DNA of 64,000 nt from Tipula vernalis (GCA_958295665.1 OY282559.1:246446764-246510763), one strand, 5' to 3'; counted from the stretch's first letter, positions 10,531 through 29,499 are shown. Made by a program: numbers and translations. Notes: a model not told the origin generated them from the letters alone.

Positions 10531-13500
10531 AAATTTTATCTTTCAATTATTACCTATACACAAATTCGCCTAATGCAATCAGAACTGAAATTCGACTTCC
10601 GTTGAGATAGGAACCATGTTTTCTAAGGTCATATCACAATATTTCTTTATCACACAATAATATAAGAGTATATATATATATATATATTAAAATTAATCGT
10701 GTTTCGATTATGTACGATTAGAATCCCATATCTATCAAAAATCTTAATTACTAACATGCAACCATGAAAAATCAAAGATTGGATTTATAAATAAAAACAT
10801 TAAAAATCCCCGATGTTCAAAATTTGCCCTGCACTTTACATATACATATGTGTACATATACCATACCAAGCACATTCCAAACAGTTCAATTCAACTACCT
10901 TATAATTTACTAACTTAAGACATTTAACTTTCATAAAAGGCGGTTTAAATCAAGTTTACCAAAAAATTAAATTACAAACGGTTAGGCACAAGACACAATC
11001 TTCACAAATATGCGAATTAACTAAGAATAGTAAGAACAACAACAAACCATCACTAAAACCAAAATTTAATAGTTTTTGAAGCCAATCCATCCGCTCATAT
11101 CCACAGCAATAAATGCAATTTTAGTAGTTTTCGATCTTTTTAGTATGATGATCTTATGACTTCTTCTACATATACCTGTATTTTAACATATGTATATACA
11201 TATGTACATACATGTTTGAAATATTCCGAAAAAATGAATTAAGAAATTAATGAGTTTTCGAGGATCGCAATCAGCAAATTTTTTTTTTTTTTGTTTTGTT
11301 GTTTTTGGATATTAAAACAAAGAATGAAGAGATTAAATACGAAATTCAATTTAACCACGAAATAAAATTTAAAAAAAATGAAAAAATGATGGGTACATGT
11401 CAGGTGAAAATCGTGGAGCAAACACGCAGTTTGATTGTTGGTTTCTAAGTGTATATAATATTTATAATTTCAGGTCGTTTATAGAATGAATTATCGAACA
11501 CAAATTGATTACATATGTGAGAATTAAAATTAAAATTTTCCCAACCACAGTTACGTTGATTCCTCCACATTGATCACACATTCAAATCGCTACGGTTTAT
11601 CATATGTATATGTATATGAAAAACAGCGCGAGAAAATGTAATACATTTTTCAGACACTTCAACCTGTGCGCGCACACATAAAATAATAACGCATTTAATA
11701 ATAATAATGATCCAGACAACCAATTTTTTGGTGCATTTTTATGAAATTATTTTTTTTGTGTAAAAAAAGCATAAAAGCATAAATTTTCACAATTAAAATT
11801 AAAAAAAAAACTTAAGTAAAGATCGCGCTTCCCCAGAATTCTCCCATGCTACAAAATCTGTATAAAGTGTTATTCTGTTGTAACTTCATAAATTTAATTT
11901 CTGTTTTATGATCTTCACTTGCTGTTATAAATAAATATTAAATTTTTTTTTGTTGGTGTTTTGATATTTTCCCCGTTGATCCACCACACCAAAAAAAAAA
12001 AAAAAAAAAAAAATCAATTCATGATCACGTTCCGTTTATGTTTTGGATTAAACAACAGCAACAATTTTTTTTTTGATTTTCTTGCGCGATCAAATTGAAT
12101 ATACAATATTATATAGATAAAATAAAAGGATAATCTCAACAGATGAAATTAATTATCCACGATCACGAGAGATCAAGTAAAGTAAAAAAAAAAAAAATTA
12201 TTTCATTAAAAATAAATCGCTGATCCTACGAAATTTAAAAAATCGCGATCGTGGTATATTATATGAACAATGAAGCACTCTTTTTTGTTTTTTTGGTTTT
12301 TGCTAATTAAATCAAGATATCAATTTCGTGTGTTAAAATGTCTTAATTTGAAGTTTTTTTTTTTATTTTATTAAACTTTTTTATACACAATATACTGTGC
12401 GGATTCTGAGAGATTTGAAGATAGTGTTTCAAATCATCATAAGCCGAATAATAGAAGGGAAAAAATTTAAACATACACACTGACTCTGACTTAAGTTAAA
12501 TGCAGAAGAAACGATTAAATTGCGTGTGATATTGATCACGCAATATACAACAAATTAGGTTTAATGATTTAATTTTAGAAACTAATTTATCGGCATTTAC
12601 GCAAGGATTCTAAGAATTATTCGACCCACTGCGATGAAATAGTTTAAATAAATGGCTTAATATTTGTATTATACCTGTGACATAGCTGGGTAGTAGCTAA
12701 GCGCAATTAGTACATTTTTTAAGTTTATCTACAGCGTGTCCATTTTAGGACTAGCTAATCGCATTTTATTTCGGGTTTACTGGTTAAATGCGATTGTGAA
12801 GTAACAACTCAGTATTTTAAAGTAAAAAATGAGTTTGAAAAATGGGAATACACCGCGCACCATATTAGCTGTATTTGCTGGAATGGAGACCACGGGGGTT
12901 TTGTAATGGATAATTTGATATTGTGGTTGGGACAAGTGATAGATATAAATTTGAGAAATTTGTGGTGTTAAGATTTGGCTTATTATTAAGCAAAATTTAG
13001 AAATTATAAGTTTAAGGGTATCAATAGGTCCAAATTGAATGTAACCAAGTGCAACCAATAATGGTTTAGTGGAATTAACGATCGGATAATCACGGATTGT
13101 ACGTAGTCAATGGTTTTGATCTTAAAGAACGGTGCTATTTGACATTACAGGTTGTTTGTTATTGAAAAATGAAATAATCAATCAAAGACAAGCGTCGGTG
13201 TGGAGGTATTTAGTAAATGGTTTGATGATGTTTGATATGTTTCCATTAAGTAATAAGTCCAATTAAATAGATGTGCATTGAGATGCGTTAACTTCATCTA
13301 AAATTTTTGTTTGTCAAATTTCTTATACCGATTTAGCAAATTTTTCGAGATTAGTCTCAGTGTGTCAACCTCGATTTTAGCTAATCCCTTTGTTTTCTAT
13401 AAAATACTTAAACTAGTTTAGCTAAATCGAATTTATTAAACCGCAGTCTGTCTAGGGTATAACACTCTTCAAGAAACTAGCAAACTTGACTAAAAAGAGT

Positions 13501-13580
13501 GAATACGCCTATGTTAACAGAAAAAACTTCCATTCTATCAATACTCAAGTGGTAACTATAAAATTTAAATACTTTTTATT
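10531..13580. other. 3-kb AT-rich stretch without a recognisable gene
   Basis: Contains homopolymer A and T runs (for example 11990-12013), a short TA run (10672-10688) and scattered GATCACG words between 11,500 and 12,600. TTAGCTAATC-like words recur at about 12745, 13370 and 13425 and may be transposon-end remnants linked to the Harbinger piece downstream. A 93-aa minus-strand frame (13058-12777) is unassigned. Confidence 0.4.
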
Positions 13581-13604
13581 ATTGTAAGTAATTTTTATTT
13601 ATAG

Positions 13605-14106
13605 ATATGGTGATTTTGATTTACGCCTTTTATCAATAAATGCGAGATATCCGGGCTCTACCGACGACTCCCATATATGGAATGGAAGTATAATCCTGCC
13701 GGAAATTAAAAGGTTAAATTCAGAAGACAATAAAACATGGCAATTTGGTAATAATCGCAGGCCAGCAACAAACCAACAACTGAATTTCAAACAAATTCAT
13801 TCCAAAATTAGAAGTGGTATTGAGTGTTGCTTCGGAGTTTTAAAGGGTCGATTTCTATGCCTTAAAAAATCTTCGCGTCATCTACATTATACTCATGAAA
13901 AGGTCGCAAACATTATTTATTCATGTGCAGTTTTGCACAATATATTAATAGAAAATAATTACCCAACTGAAGAAATCGTAGAAGCAGACGATGAAATTAT
14001 TCCTCTGAATATAGTGAAAGCAGAAAATTCCGGTGAAATAATAAATCGTGAATTTTTAACGAACCATATTTTTGAGATGTATTTATTTGCTTTCAACCCC
14101 CATTAA
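13605..14106 (+). pseudogene. PIF/Harbinger transposase C-terminal remnant
   Basis: Open plus-strand frame ending in TAA at 14104-14106. GDFDLRLLSINARYPGSTDD (with the second catalytic Asp) is followed by HIWNGS, then IRSGIECCFGVLKGRF (with the catalytic Glu) and a C-terminal SCAVLHNIL helix. This is the DDE_4 fold of HARBI1-like transposases. The part with the first Asp is absent, and so is the usual WLLGDSGYP-type segment between the second Asp and the Glu, so it cannot be active. The frame opens directly after a TTTATTTATAG acceptor-like site. A GTAAGT donor-like site sits only 20 bases upstream, too close for a normal intron. Confidence 0.8.
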
Positions 14107-14440
14107 CATTATTTAGTGCTAAAATAAAAAATTGGCGTACAAATTTAGTTTTAATTATATGTATATTTAGTTTCCTCAACTGAGAAAAATCGACATTCCG
14201 TTATCAAAGGGAAGTCGATAACAAATTTCCAGTACTAAAATAAAAAATAAATAGTGCCCCTATTCATAGAGGCACTAACTAGAAGCAGCAGTTAAATGCG
14301 TGGGTAGAACTTTGTTTGGCATTCGTAATTTAAGATTTCTATTTTGCTTAAGAAGCCGATCAAAATTGTATACACGCGGTTCAGTGCTACTTTGATTTAG
14401 TGTTCTTCTTGCATTTGGGGATAAGTTATGAAGTTATTAA

Positions 14441-14730
14441 GGGCCTTGCTCCATGAAAACATGTCGGTCCGATGTTTGATGTGGATATTTCTAATTTTTC
14501 ACGACGATTTTTATGTTTTGTCGGCTGAATTTCAACTTGTCGGCGAATAAATGATAAAAACCCATTTTATTTAATGAACATTTTGTAATTTTAACAAAGT
14601 TTTTGACTATTATGACAACTTTCATTACTAATTTTTGATAATTTCGTCGTTATACGAATAACAATTTTGTGATAAATTAGAAATGTCGGTTTGAAATGTA
14701 GGAAAGGCATGTTTTCATGGGACAAGCGCT
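14441..14730. mobile_element. 290-bp MITE with TTAA target duplication
   Basis: Terminal inverted repeats share CTTGYYCCATGAAAACATG (left 14445-14463, right 14707-14726 inverted). TTAA lies directly outside both ends (14437-14440 and 14731-14734). A TTAA duplication is the hallmark of piggyBac-type elements. No coding capacity, so presumed non-autonomous. Superfamily assignment rests on the duplication alone. Confidence 0.65.
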
Positions 14731-14737
14731 TTAAAAT

Positions 14738-14739
<2 letters not shown>

Positions 14740-14808
<69 letters not shown>
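14740..14808. repeat. (TA)n microsatellite
   Basis: About 34 TA units, directly abutting the CTAG terminus of the Helitron. Confidence 0.9.
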
Positions 14809-20040
<5,232 letters not shown>

Positions 20041-20041
<1 letters not shown>

Positions 20042-20058
20042 GGCGCAGCCGTCCGGTA
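20041..20058 (+). promoter_or_regulatory. Errantivirus primer binding site
   Basis: TGGCGCAGCCGTCCGGTA directly follows the LTR. It resembles the TGGCGCAGTCGG primer sites of 17.6 and 297 (described as tRNA-Ser primed), with a few differences. Its first T is shared with the LTR end. Confidence 0.75.
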
Positions 20059-20464
20059 GTGTTTAGTTTTCGTGTTAGTGTAACAGTGTATAAACATTAG
20101 TGAATAAAAACTAGTGAAGAAGTGAATCCATAAAAATAAAAAAAAAACAGGTGTTAATTTTTTTTTGTGAAAAACATCTCTAGCTGAAGGTTAAATAACC
20201 GCTAAGAGACTTGAGATTCCGCCGCATCACAACACGAGCTCTACATTGAACCTGAGACACCACGACTACAAATTATTATACGAAGTATAATATCCAGGTA
20301 ACAAAGTTTATATAATTTTTTTTTAATTTTTAAATTGTACCAAATACTTTGATTATCTTTTGGCAAACGTGTGGAACTACTAAATAGCCACAAACCTGCT
20401 AACCATACCCGTGCACTACCTGATAGACACGGAAGAAAAATTAATTAATAAATAAATAAAGTGA

Positions 20465-21562
20465 ATGAGAGATAAATTGATCGATAGATTCATAGCTAAT
20501 CGACAGATCGATCTCGACCACGAAATGGATCAAGCGGTAAACGAATTAACCGTGCAATTGAAAGTTGTTGTTGAGCAATTACAGAAAATGACCACTAAGT
20601 CGGAAGAACACGAACAAGTGTTGGCATTTCTGCAACAAAAGGCACAACACACTACAGAGGCACAGAAACCTACTGTAGAACAACAATTGACAGTTGATTT
20701 ATTCAGAATACCGGATCCAATCAAATCGATACCCGAATATGATGGGAATCGAAAACAATTATCTGCATGGATCAAGACAGCGGAAGATACACTGAACGTA
20801 TTCGCGCCATTAGTGTCTGAACCACAGTTCAAATTATACTTACAAGCAGTAAGTAATAAAATAAGGGGTAAGGCAAAAGACGCGATATGTCTAGCCGGTA
20901 ACCCACAAAATTTTGAGGAAATCAAACAAATCCTCTTAGAAACTTTAGGAGACAAACAAGAGTTGTCTTTCTATAAGTCCCAGTTATGGGCAACGAAACA
21001 AAGCGAGAACACAACAGTTCACACTTATTTTCAAAAAATAAAAGAAAACGTGCAAAACATTAAAACTTTAGCGAGACAAAACGCTACCTATAGTTACTCA
21101 TGGACCGCGATAAACGCTTTTATCGAAGAGGATGCCTTGGCAGCCTTCATATCCGGTTTAAGAAAACCCTACTTCGGTTACGCCCAAGCGGCGAAACCAA
21201 AAACAATCGAGGAAGCGTATGCTTTCCTTTGTAAGTTTAATTCAAACGAGATAATCTCAGGAAATTCTCGAAAACCAATTAATCATGTTCCACCACCGCA
21301 ACCGAAATTTAATAATTCATACCAAAAACCAAAGGAATGGAATGAAAATAACCAGGTGTATAAGAGACCAGGTTCAATCAGAGAAAAAGCCACTCCTATG
21401 GACGTTGACGTTTCTATGCGATCTAGAAACACTTTCAACAAAAAAATGGTGAACACCCATGAGATCAACGCTGAAAGCGAAGAATCAGAAAACCTTCCGA
21501 ATGAATTAGATGTCAATGCGACAAATTTTCAGGACGATCAGGTGGAAGATACGAAAGATTAA
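20465..21562 (+). CDS. gag: Errantivirus Gag, 365 aa
   Basis: First long frame after a 400-bp leader. N-terminal charged coil (about residues 15-70), then a capsid-like region with PDPIKSIPEYDG and SAWIKTAEDTL (about 80-115), as in Gypsy/errantivirus Gag. No CCHC zinc knuckle is visible, which is usual for this group. The C-terminal part is rich in Asn, Glu and Asp. The frame overlaps pol by about 58 bases, and pol is reached through a -1 shift site at 21523-21529. The frame is intact. Assembles the virus-like particle in the cytoplasm (family knowledge). Confidence 0.85.
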   Translation: MRDKLIDRFIANRQIDLDHEMDQAVNELTVQLKVVVEQLQKMTTKSEEHEQVLAFLQQKAQHTTEAQKPTVEQQLTVDLFRIPDPIKSIPEYDGNRKQLSAWIKTAEDTLNVFAPLVSEPQFKLYLQAVSNKIRGKAKDAICLAGNPQNFEEIKQILLETLGDKQELSFYKSQLWATKQSENTTVHTYFQKIKENVQNIKTLARQNATYSYSWTAINAFIEEDALAAFISGLRKPYFGYAQAAKPKTIEEAYAFLCKFNSNEIISGNSRKPINHVPPPQPKFNNSYQKPKEWNENNQVYKRPGSIREKATPMDVDVSMRSRNTFNKKMVNTHEINAESEESENLPNELDVNATNFQDDQVEDTKD

Positions 21563-24500
21563 ACTTTCTTCCTTACCTTGAATGCAAGGACACACATAAC
21601 AACATAAATATAAAATTATTAATAGATACCGGAGCAAATAAAAACATAATAAAACCCGGTATCATCCCCAAAGATTTATTAAGCTTCCAAGAAGCTTCTG
21701 TGAAAAACATTTTAGGAACTCACGTAGTAAATACCAAAGGTAAAATAAATTTTCTGGGTCAAGGTATCCCGGAACAAACTTACTACGAATTAGGATTCCA
21801 TAAATTTTTTGATGGAATCCTAGGTTCGCAATCAATGGCGATACTAAACACCAAAATTGATTACAGAACCAATGAGATAATAATAAATAATTCAAAATTC
21901 AAATTTCACCGTTATTATCCAACGGGAACAGTCTATAACCATATAGTAACATTTCGAACAAGTAATGAAGGCGAATGGTTCGTGCCAAGTTACGAAAATT
22001 TAAATGAAAATATAATAATTCAACCCGGCGTATATAAAGCCATTAATGGTAATACGACCGTAAATATTCTCACAAACGAACCAGTACCACCACAAAATTT
22101 ACCGAAGTTAAAACTGAACGTTAACAACTTCGAAACGCTAAAACCAGTCCCTATTTTTGGACATGAAATAATTAGCAAAGAAGATATAAAAAACATAATA
22201 AGAACAGATCATCTCAATGAAAATGAAAAATATGCCATCATTGATAAAATATATAAAAACCAGACGATACTGTTGAAACAGGATGAGAAATTATCAGCCA
22301 CAACAGTAATTAAACATAAAATTCATACACGAGATGAAACGCCCGTGTATACAAAAACATACCGGTACCCTCATCATTTCAAAGAGGACGTGGAAACACA
22401 GATACAAGACATGCTAAATAGTGGCATTATACACCATTCAAGCAGTCCTTATTCAGCACCAATTTGGGTTGTTCCAAAAAAAATAGACGCGTCAGGAACA
22501 CGTAAAATCAGGGTTGTCATTGATTATCGTAAACTGAACGAAAAAACAATCGACGACAAATTTCCCATGCCCCAAATTGAAGAGATTTTGGATAACCTAG
22601 GGAAATCCACCTACTTTACAACAATAGATCTAAAATCTGGCTTCCACCAAATACCGATGGACGAAAAGTCACAACCGAAAACGGCCTTCTCGACAGATAA
22701 AGGGCATTTTGAATTCTGCAGAATGCCATTTGGCCTGAAAAACGGCCCAGCGACATTTCAACGTGCGATGAATCACGTACTACAAGGACTGATAGGTAAA
22801 ATTTGCCACGTCTACTTAGACGATATAGTTATAGTGGGAGAAAATCTAACAGACCACTTACAGAACCTAGACACAGTCTTCAAACGACTCTCAGAATTTA
22901 ACCTTAAAATTCAATTAGATAAATGCGAATTTTTAAGGAGAGAGACGGAATTTTTGGGACACATCATCACAGAAGATGGTGTAAAACCAAACAAAGAAAA
23001 AATTAAAAAAATCTTAGAATGGCCTTTACCTAGAAACCAAAAAGAGATCAAACAATTTTTGGGACTTTCCGGTTATTACCGACGATTTATAAAGGACTAC
23101 TCAAAAATCAGTAGGCCTATGACCAAATATCTTAAAAAAGAAAAAAACATTGGATATAAAAGACCACGAATATATAAAAGCATTCGAAACCCTGAAAAGG
23201 ATCTTATCAACCGACCAAATATTAACTTACCCTGACTTCACAAAACAATTTATTCTAACTACAGACGCATCAGATTTTGCTCTGGGTGCAGTTCTTTCTC
23301 AAATCCAGAATAATGTGGAGAGACCTATTGCGTTCGCTTCGCGGACACTAAATTCAACAGAAATAAATTATGCGACTAATGAGAAAGAGGCATTAGCCAT
23401 AATATGGGCCGTAAAAAAGTACCAACCGTACCTATACGGTAATAAATTCACGTTGGTAACGGACCATAAACCCCTCACTTTCATAAAATCCTCAGAAAAA
23501 AACTCCAAAATTTTAAGATGGAGGCTTGAACTGGAGAACTACGACTACGACGTAGTCTATAAGGAAGGCAGAGCAAACGTAGTGGCAGATGCACTTAGCA
23601 GAATGCCTACAATAAATAACGAACTGCATCTCAATGAGGGAACGGATAACACTACACGTGAATCCGAGGAAGTCGCAGAAAATATTCCAAACGTCAATAG
23701 TGACGAAATAGAAACAATCCACTCAGCGAACACGTCACCCGATTACTTCATCCACTTCGCTGACAGGCCAATTAATTACTACAGGAACCAGTTAGTGTTC
23801 AAATTTTCAAACAAAAACAGTATCATTTCGGAAGAAATGATTTTCCCAAATTTCAAACGAACCATTATTTCAAAGAAATCCTTCGAAGAAAACGATATCA
23901 CACAGTTTTTAAAAGTATACCATAATGGGAAACAATCAGCAATAATGGCTCCCGAAAGTCTATACGACAAAATCCAAACTTCGTTCAGACAAAATTTTTG
24001 TCAAAAAGGTCATTTTGTGATAGTCACAAAAATAGTCCAAAACGTTACGAATGAAGATAGACAAAATTTATTAATAACCAAGGAACACGAACGTGCACAT
24101 AGGGGCACTAATGAGGTTGAAAACCAACTAAGGCGAGCGTATTTCTTCCCCAGAATGGGAAATAAAATCCGAACTCACATTAATGCATGTAATATATGCA
24201 ACGTGCATAAATACGACCGCAAGCCTTATAATATTAAAATAAGCCCACGGCCAATCACAAAGAAGCCGTTAGAAAGACTACACATTGACATTTTCAGTAT
24301 AAACAGAAACAATTTCCTCTCAATCATTGACTCATTTTCCAAACATCTACAGATGATGCCAATGGAAACAAAAAATTTAACAGACGTAACCAGTAGTCTT
24401 AGTAAATATTTTACCCTTTTCGGAATACCGAACTCTATTATCTGTGATCACGAAACTACTTTCCAGTCCACCCAATTTAAAGAATTTCTGAACAGCCTTA

Positions 24501-25000
24501 ATATAAAATTAGATTACGCATCTTCATCAGAATCCAACGGACAGATAGAAAAAACCCATTCCACCGTGATCGAAATATTCAATACAAATAAACATAAAGC
24601 AATGAGCCCAGATACTTCAACTGCCATCGAAATGTCAGTTGCTCTTTATAATAATTCCGTGCACTCAGCCACTGGCTTTACGCCAAATGAAGTTATATTC
24701 AATCAAAATAATTTCATTGACCCCATAAAAATACGAGCACAAGCTAACGATATCTTCCAAACAGTTAACAACAATTTGGAAAAAGCCGCAAAGAAAATGC
24801 AAAAACAAAACGACCAAAAAGAAGAACCACCTAATCTTATAGAAGGTGAAACGGTCTTCTTGAAACCAAATATAAGGACGAAAGCTCAACCAAGGGGAGT
24901 TGAGACTAAAATTCAAAACATTGAAAATAAAACTTTCCGTACAAAAAGAAATATAAAACGGAATAAGAACAAAATAAAACGAATAAAAAAGACTAATTAA
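21505..25000 (+). pseudogene. pol: Errantivirus pol: protease, RT, RNase H, integrase; one frame break
   Basis: Domains in order: aspartic protease with LLIDTGANKN (about 21619); reverse transcriptase with VIDYRKLN, TIDLKSGFHQIP, FCRMPFGLKN and catalytic YLDD (22812-22823); RNase H with LTTDASDFALGAVLSQ (about 23255) and TDHKPL; integrase with an HHCC zinc finger (HERAHRG...CNIC, 24085-24200) and a D,D-E core (HIDIF about 24283; CDHETTF about 24445; NGQIEKTH about 24537). The first frame ends at 23235 and the rest continues from about 23150 in the next frame. The change falls in the A-rich stretch 23134-23147, between RT and RNase H, consistent with a one-base length change in a homopolymer. 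It could be a real lesion or a sequencing error. Everything else is open. Confidence 0.9.
21523..21529 (+). promoter_or_regulatory. -1 ribosomal frameshift heptamer, A AAT TTT (gag-pol)
   Basis: In the gag reading frame the sequence is ACA AAT TTT CAG, giving the heptamer A AAT TTT (X XXY YYZ). A -1 slip here enters exactly the frame that runs on into the protease. The pol frame is open from 21505, so the site lies within the only possible overlap (21505-21562). Confidence 0.7.
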
Positions 25001-25181
25001 ATTTATTTTTGTATCATTTTCAGAAAAAAAAAAGAAAAAAAAAATATATAACATTAAGATAAAATCTAGATACTAGAAAAAATAAATACTAAATAGTAAA
25101 TAATATTATAACATAAGTTATTAGGCTTGAATATTGTATTTTAAACATTCTTTATAATTAGCTGGTAATAAAGCCTAAGGG

Positions 25182-25188
<7 letters not shown>

Positions 25189-25220
<32 letters not shown>
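25189..25220 (+). repeat. Poly(A) tract between pol and env
   Basis: A run of about 32 A residues in the non-coding gap between pol and env. Unusual inside an element of this type, and a likely site of length variation. Confidence 0.8.
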
Positions 25221-25223
<3 letters not shown>

Positions 25224-25288
25224 AAAAAAATATTATATCAGTTTTCTAAATTTTAAAGTAAAACAAATAAACAAATCTATTATTTTCC

Positions 25289-26880
25289 ATGACAATGTAC
25301 ATTGTAATAAAATTAGCAATATTAATAATAATTCCTAAAATTTATCATTTCCAAAAATTAGAAATAAAAAATTTAAATGACGACCCTATTTTAATATTAA
25401 AAACTAATGATTGTAAAATTCAAGTAGGTAGCATAAAAGTCGTTCATCCAATTGATTTAAATAACATACAGAAAACAGTAGATTCAATAAACAAATTTAT
25501 TTATAATAAATTAGATGATAAGAACGATAAATTAGATTTATATAAAATAGTAAAACAAAAGTGCAGAAAGTTGTACGACAATCTACAACAAATTAAACCT
25601 ATAAAGCATTATAGACAAAAACGTTGGGATGCCCTGGGCTCAGCGTGGAAATGGCTGGCGGGTAGTCCAGATGCCATAGATTTGCGAATGATAGAGAGCA
25701 AAATGACGGAACTAGTAAATGAAAACAACCAGCAAATCCAAATAAACAACCAGATTGATGAAAGAATACGGATGATAACAGACACAATAAACAAAGCTGT
25801 AACAACCACTAACACAGCGAACAAAATAACACTCAGTGAAATAGAAATGATAGCAGCCATCATTAATATAGATAACATAAATACCATACTAGAAGACATC
25901 CAGGACGCCATCGTCAAAACTAAAATCGGCCTGGCAAGCAACAAAGTTATATCGCTAAAAGAATTAATGATGATAAAAGACCTAATGACAAGCCAAGGAG
26001 TAAACATAACTCTACCTGAAGAAGCACTGCAATACGTGATACCAAAAGTAGCCGTAAACAAGGAAACGCTACTTTTTATTCTAGAAACACCAAAACTAGA
26101 AGAAGAAACTTCACTAACAGCAATGATCGTTCCATTAACAGTCAATGAAACAATAATAAAAGAATACCCTCAGCGTATCGTAAAGACGAAACAAAAATTA
26201 TTTACAACAATCAATCGTAATAATTTTGTACAAAAATATTCGGAAATCAAAGAGTTTGAGGACGAATGTATCAAACCTCTTATAATGGGAACTAAAAGTA
26301 TTTGCAACGTAACCGCAAAATCAGAAACTACAGTACGGTTCATCACAGAAGACAAATTGCTCATTGATAACGCAAAAGAAGAAATACTTTTATCGGATTG
26401 CGGACCAAATAATCGCACAATAACGGGTAATTTCTTAATAACATTCCATAACTGCACCTTAATAGTAAAAAATAAGAAGTTCCAATCCTTCGAAATTAAA
26501 AGCGAAACAGAAGAAATACAGGGTGCTCTTCATAACCTCGAAATTACACGCAAACTGATCAAATCTGTGGATATAGATTTGATTGAACAACAAAACATAC
26601 AAAACAGAAAACGGCTAACACACATGAACCTACAACAAGAGAACCACAAATTCTGGATATGGTCCTTGTCAGGAGGTGTATCTATCTCATCGTTTGGGTT
26701 AATAACACTTTGTATTTACATCAATGTTAGACAACACATGGAGAAATCGGTGAAAAAAAACACACAAGAACGAAAACCGGAAATATCCAAACAGAATGAA
26801 GACACAACATACTCAAATCTACTGATAAAATTAGGGATTAGAACAAAGGACGAGGACGCCCTTCCAATACCCCCGGGAGG

Positions 26881-26896
<16 letters not shown>
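25289..26896 (+). CDS. env: Errantivirus envelope glycoprotein, 535 aa (baculovirus F-like)
   Basis: Starts with a hydrophobic signal-like segment (residues 1-20). A basic cleavage site RQKR at about residue 108-111 precedes a region in the position of the fusion peptide. A single C-terminal membrane segment is seen near residues 455-480 (FWIWSLSGG...LITLCIYI), with a short polar tail. This is the order found in insect errantivirus Env proteins, which are related to baculovirus F proteins. Made from a spliced RNA in related elements. No splice site was confirmed here. The last codons run across the polypurine tract into the 3' LTR. The frame is open; nothing can be said about activity. Confidence 0.85.
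26864..26880 (+). promoter_or_regulatory. Errantivirus polypurine tract region
   Basis: CCCCCGGGAGG ends at 26880, directly before the 3' LTR (AGTTAC). Position fits the plus-strand primer site. The purine part is short (GGGAGG). Confidence 0.6.

Positions 26897-28423
<1,527 letters not shown>

Positions 28424-28508
<85 letters not shown>
28424..28508. repeat. (TA)n microsatellite
   Basis: About 85 bp of TA. Confidence 0.9.
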
Positions 28509-28511
<3 letters not shown>

Positions 28512-28849
28512 ATTAATGCACCTATTAATAGGGACACAATAAAAAGAACGCGAACTGCAAAAAAATTAATTTTCATATTTTTTCGGGAAAAACGAAAATA
28601 TGTTAGTACATGTTTTATGTATTAATTCATGGATAAATAATAAATATGCATATTCCATATACATATAACTTATCATGTGTCTATACCGGTATGCCCCCCC
28701 CCCTTTCTAATACCCTTCAGCACCTCTAAGGATTCCTCCTGTATCCGAATTGAGCGCATAACCGAAGTTACTGCTACACTTTTCTATTAGGTAAAATAAA
28801 ACTTAAGATATAATTGTATAATTTTACAAGATTGTATACTGGTAAAATT

Positions 28850-29330
28850 TCATTGATCCTGTCTCTTCTTTGCCTCGATCGGCGAACAGTTCCAGTGGGA
28901 TCTATTTGGCTGGACGACCCTGGTTGTGGTGATGGAAATTGTGATGGTAATGGTGGTAGTGTTGATGGTGGTACAGAGGACGTTGTTAGAGATGACGGTG
29001 TTACTAATGACAGTGGTAATGATGATGGTGGTGTTGTTGATGATGGTACTGAATGATGATGGTGGTATTGTTGATGATGGTACTGATGACGGTGTTATTA
29101 ATGACGGTGGTAATGATGATGGTGGCATTATTGATGGTGGTACTGATGACGGTGTTATTAATAACGGTGGTAATGATGATGGTGGTATTATTGATGGTGG
29201 TACTGATGACGGTGTTATTAATGACGGTGGTAAAGAAGATGGTGGGATTAATGTCGGTGGTAGCGATATTGTTGACGATGGGTTGCTGACTGTAGTTGTT
29301 GAAATGATGAAGATGGTACTCTTTTCCTCT
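28850..29330 (-). CDS. Possible last exon of a Pro/Ser/Thr-rich repeat protein (uncertain)
   Basis: On the minus strand a frame runs from an acceptor-like TTATTTTATAG (about 29342-29332) through 20-residue repeats of the type PPSSLPPSLITPSSVPPS. It then reads a non-repetitive tail, RVVQPNRSHWNCSPIEAKKR, to a stop near 28850. Such Pro/Ser repeats occur in insect extracellular proteins. The opposite strand reads an equally open Asp/Gly repeat (DDGGIIDGGTDDGVIN), so the coding strand cannot be decided from this alone. No upstream exon was identified. Confidence 0.25.
28920..29285. repeat. GGT/GAT-rich minisatellite with 60-bp units
   Basis: Trinucleotide-based (GAT, GGT, ATT) repeat. Three well-kept 60-bp units start at 29055, 29115 and 29175 (GATGATGGTGG ... 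ACTGATGACGGTGTTATTAA), with degenerate flanks. The period is a multiple of three, so several frames on both strands stay open. Confidence 0.85.
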
Positions 29331-29360
29331 ATAAAATAAAATAATAATTTTATTATGTAT

Positions 29361-29496
29361 CCCTGTGTTTTTTTTATTATATCGGAAAGATCAGACAGAA
29401 CCAAAATAAAAAAAAAACAATACGTGTAAAATAAAAACGCAGTATTGATTTTTTTTGTTTTGTCTGATCTCTCCGATATAATAAAAAAACACAGGG
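29361..29496. mobile_element. 136-bp palindromic MITE, CCCTGTG ends
   Basis: CCCTGTGTTTTTTTTATTAT (29361-) and its inverted copy ending ACACAGGG at 29496. The arms of about 45 bp continue through ATCGGA and GATCAGACA, leaving a loop of about 40 bp. TAT lies on both sides (possible TA or TAT duplication). Confidence 0.7.
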
Positions 29497-29499
29497 TAT

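Noticed and set aside
12777..13058. 93-aa minus-strand frame
   Set aside because: Hydrophobic, low complexity, no domain or context.
25599..26457. Minus-strand frames opposite the errantivirus env
   Set aside because: Shadows of env. No motifs of their own.
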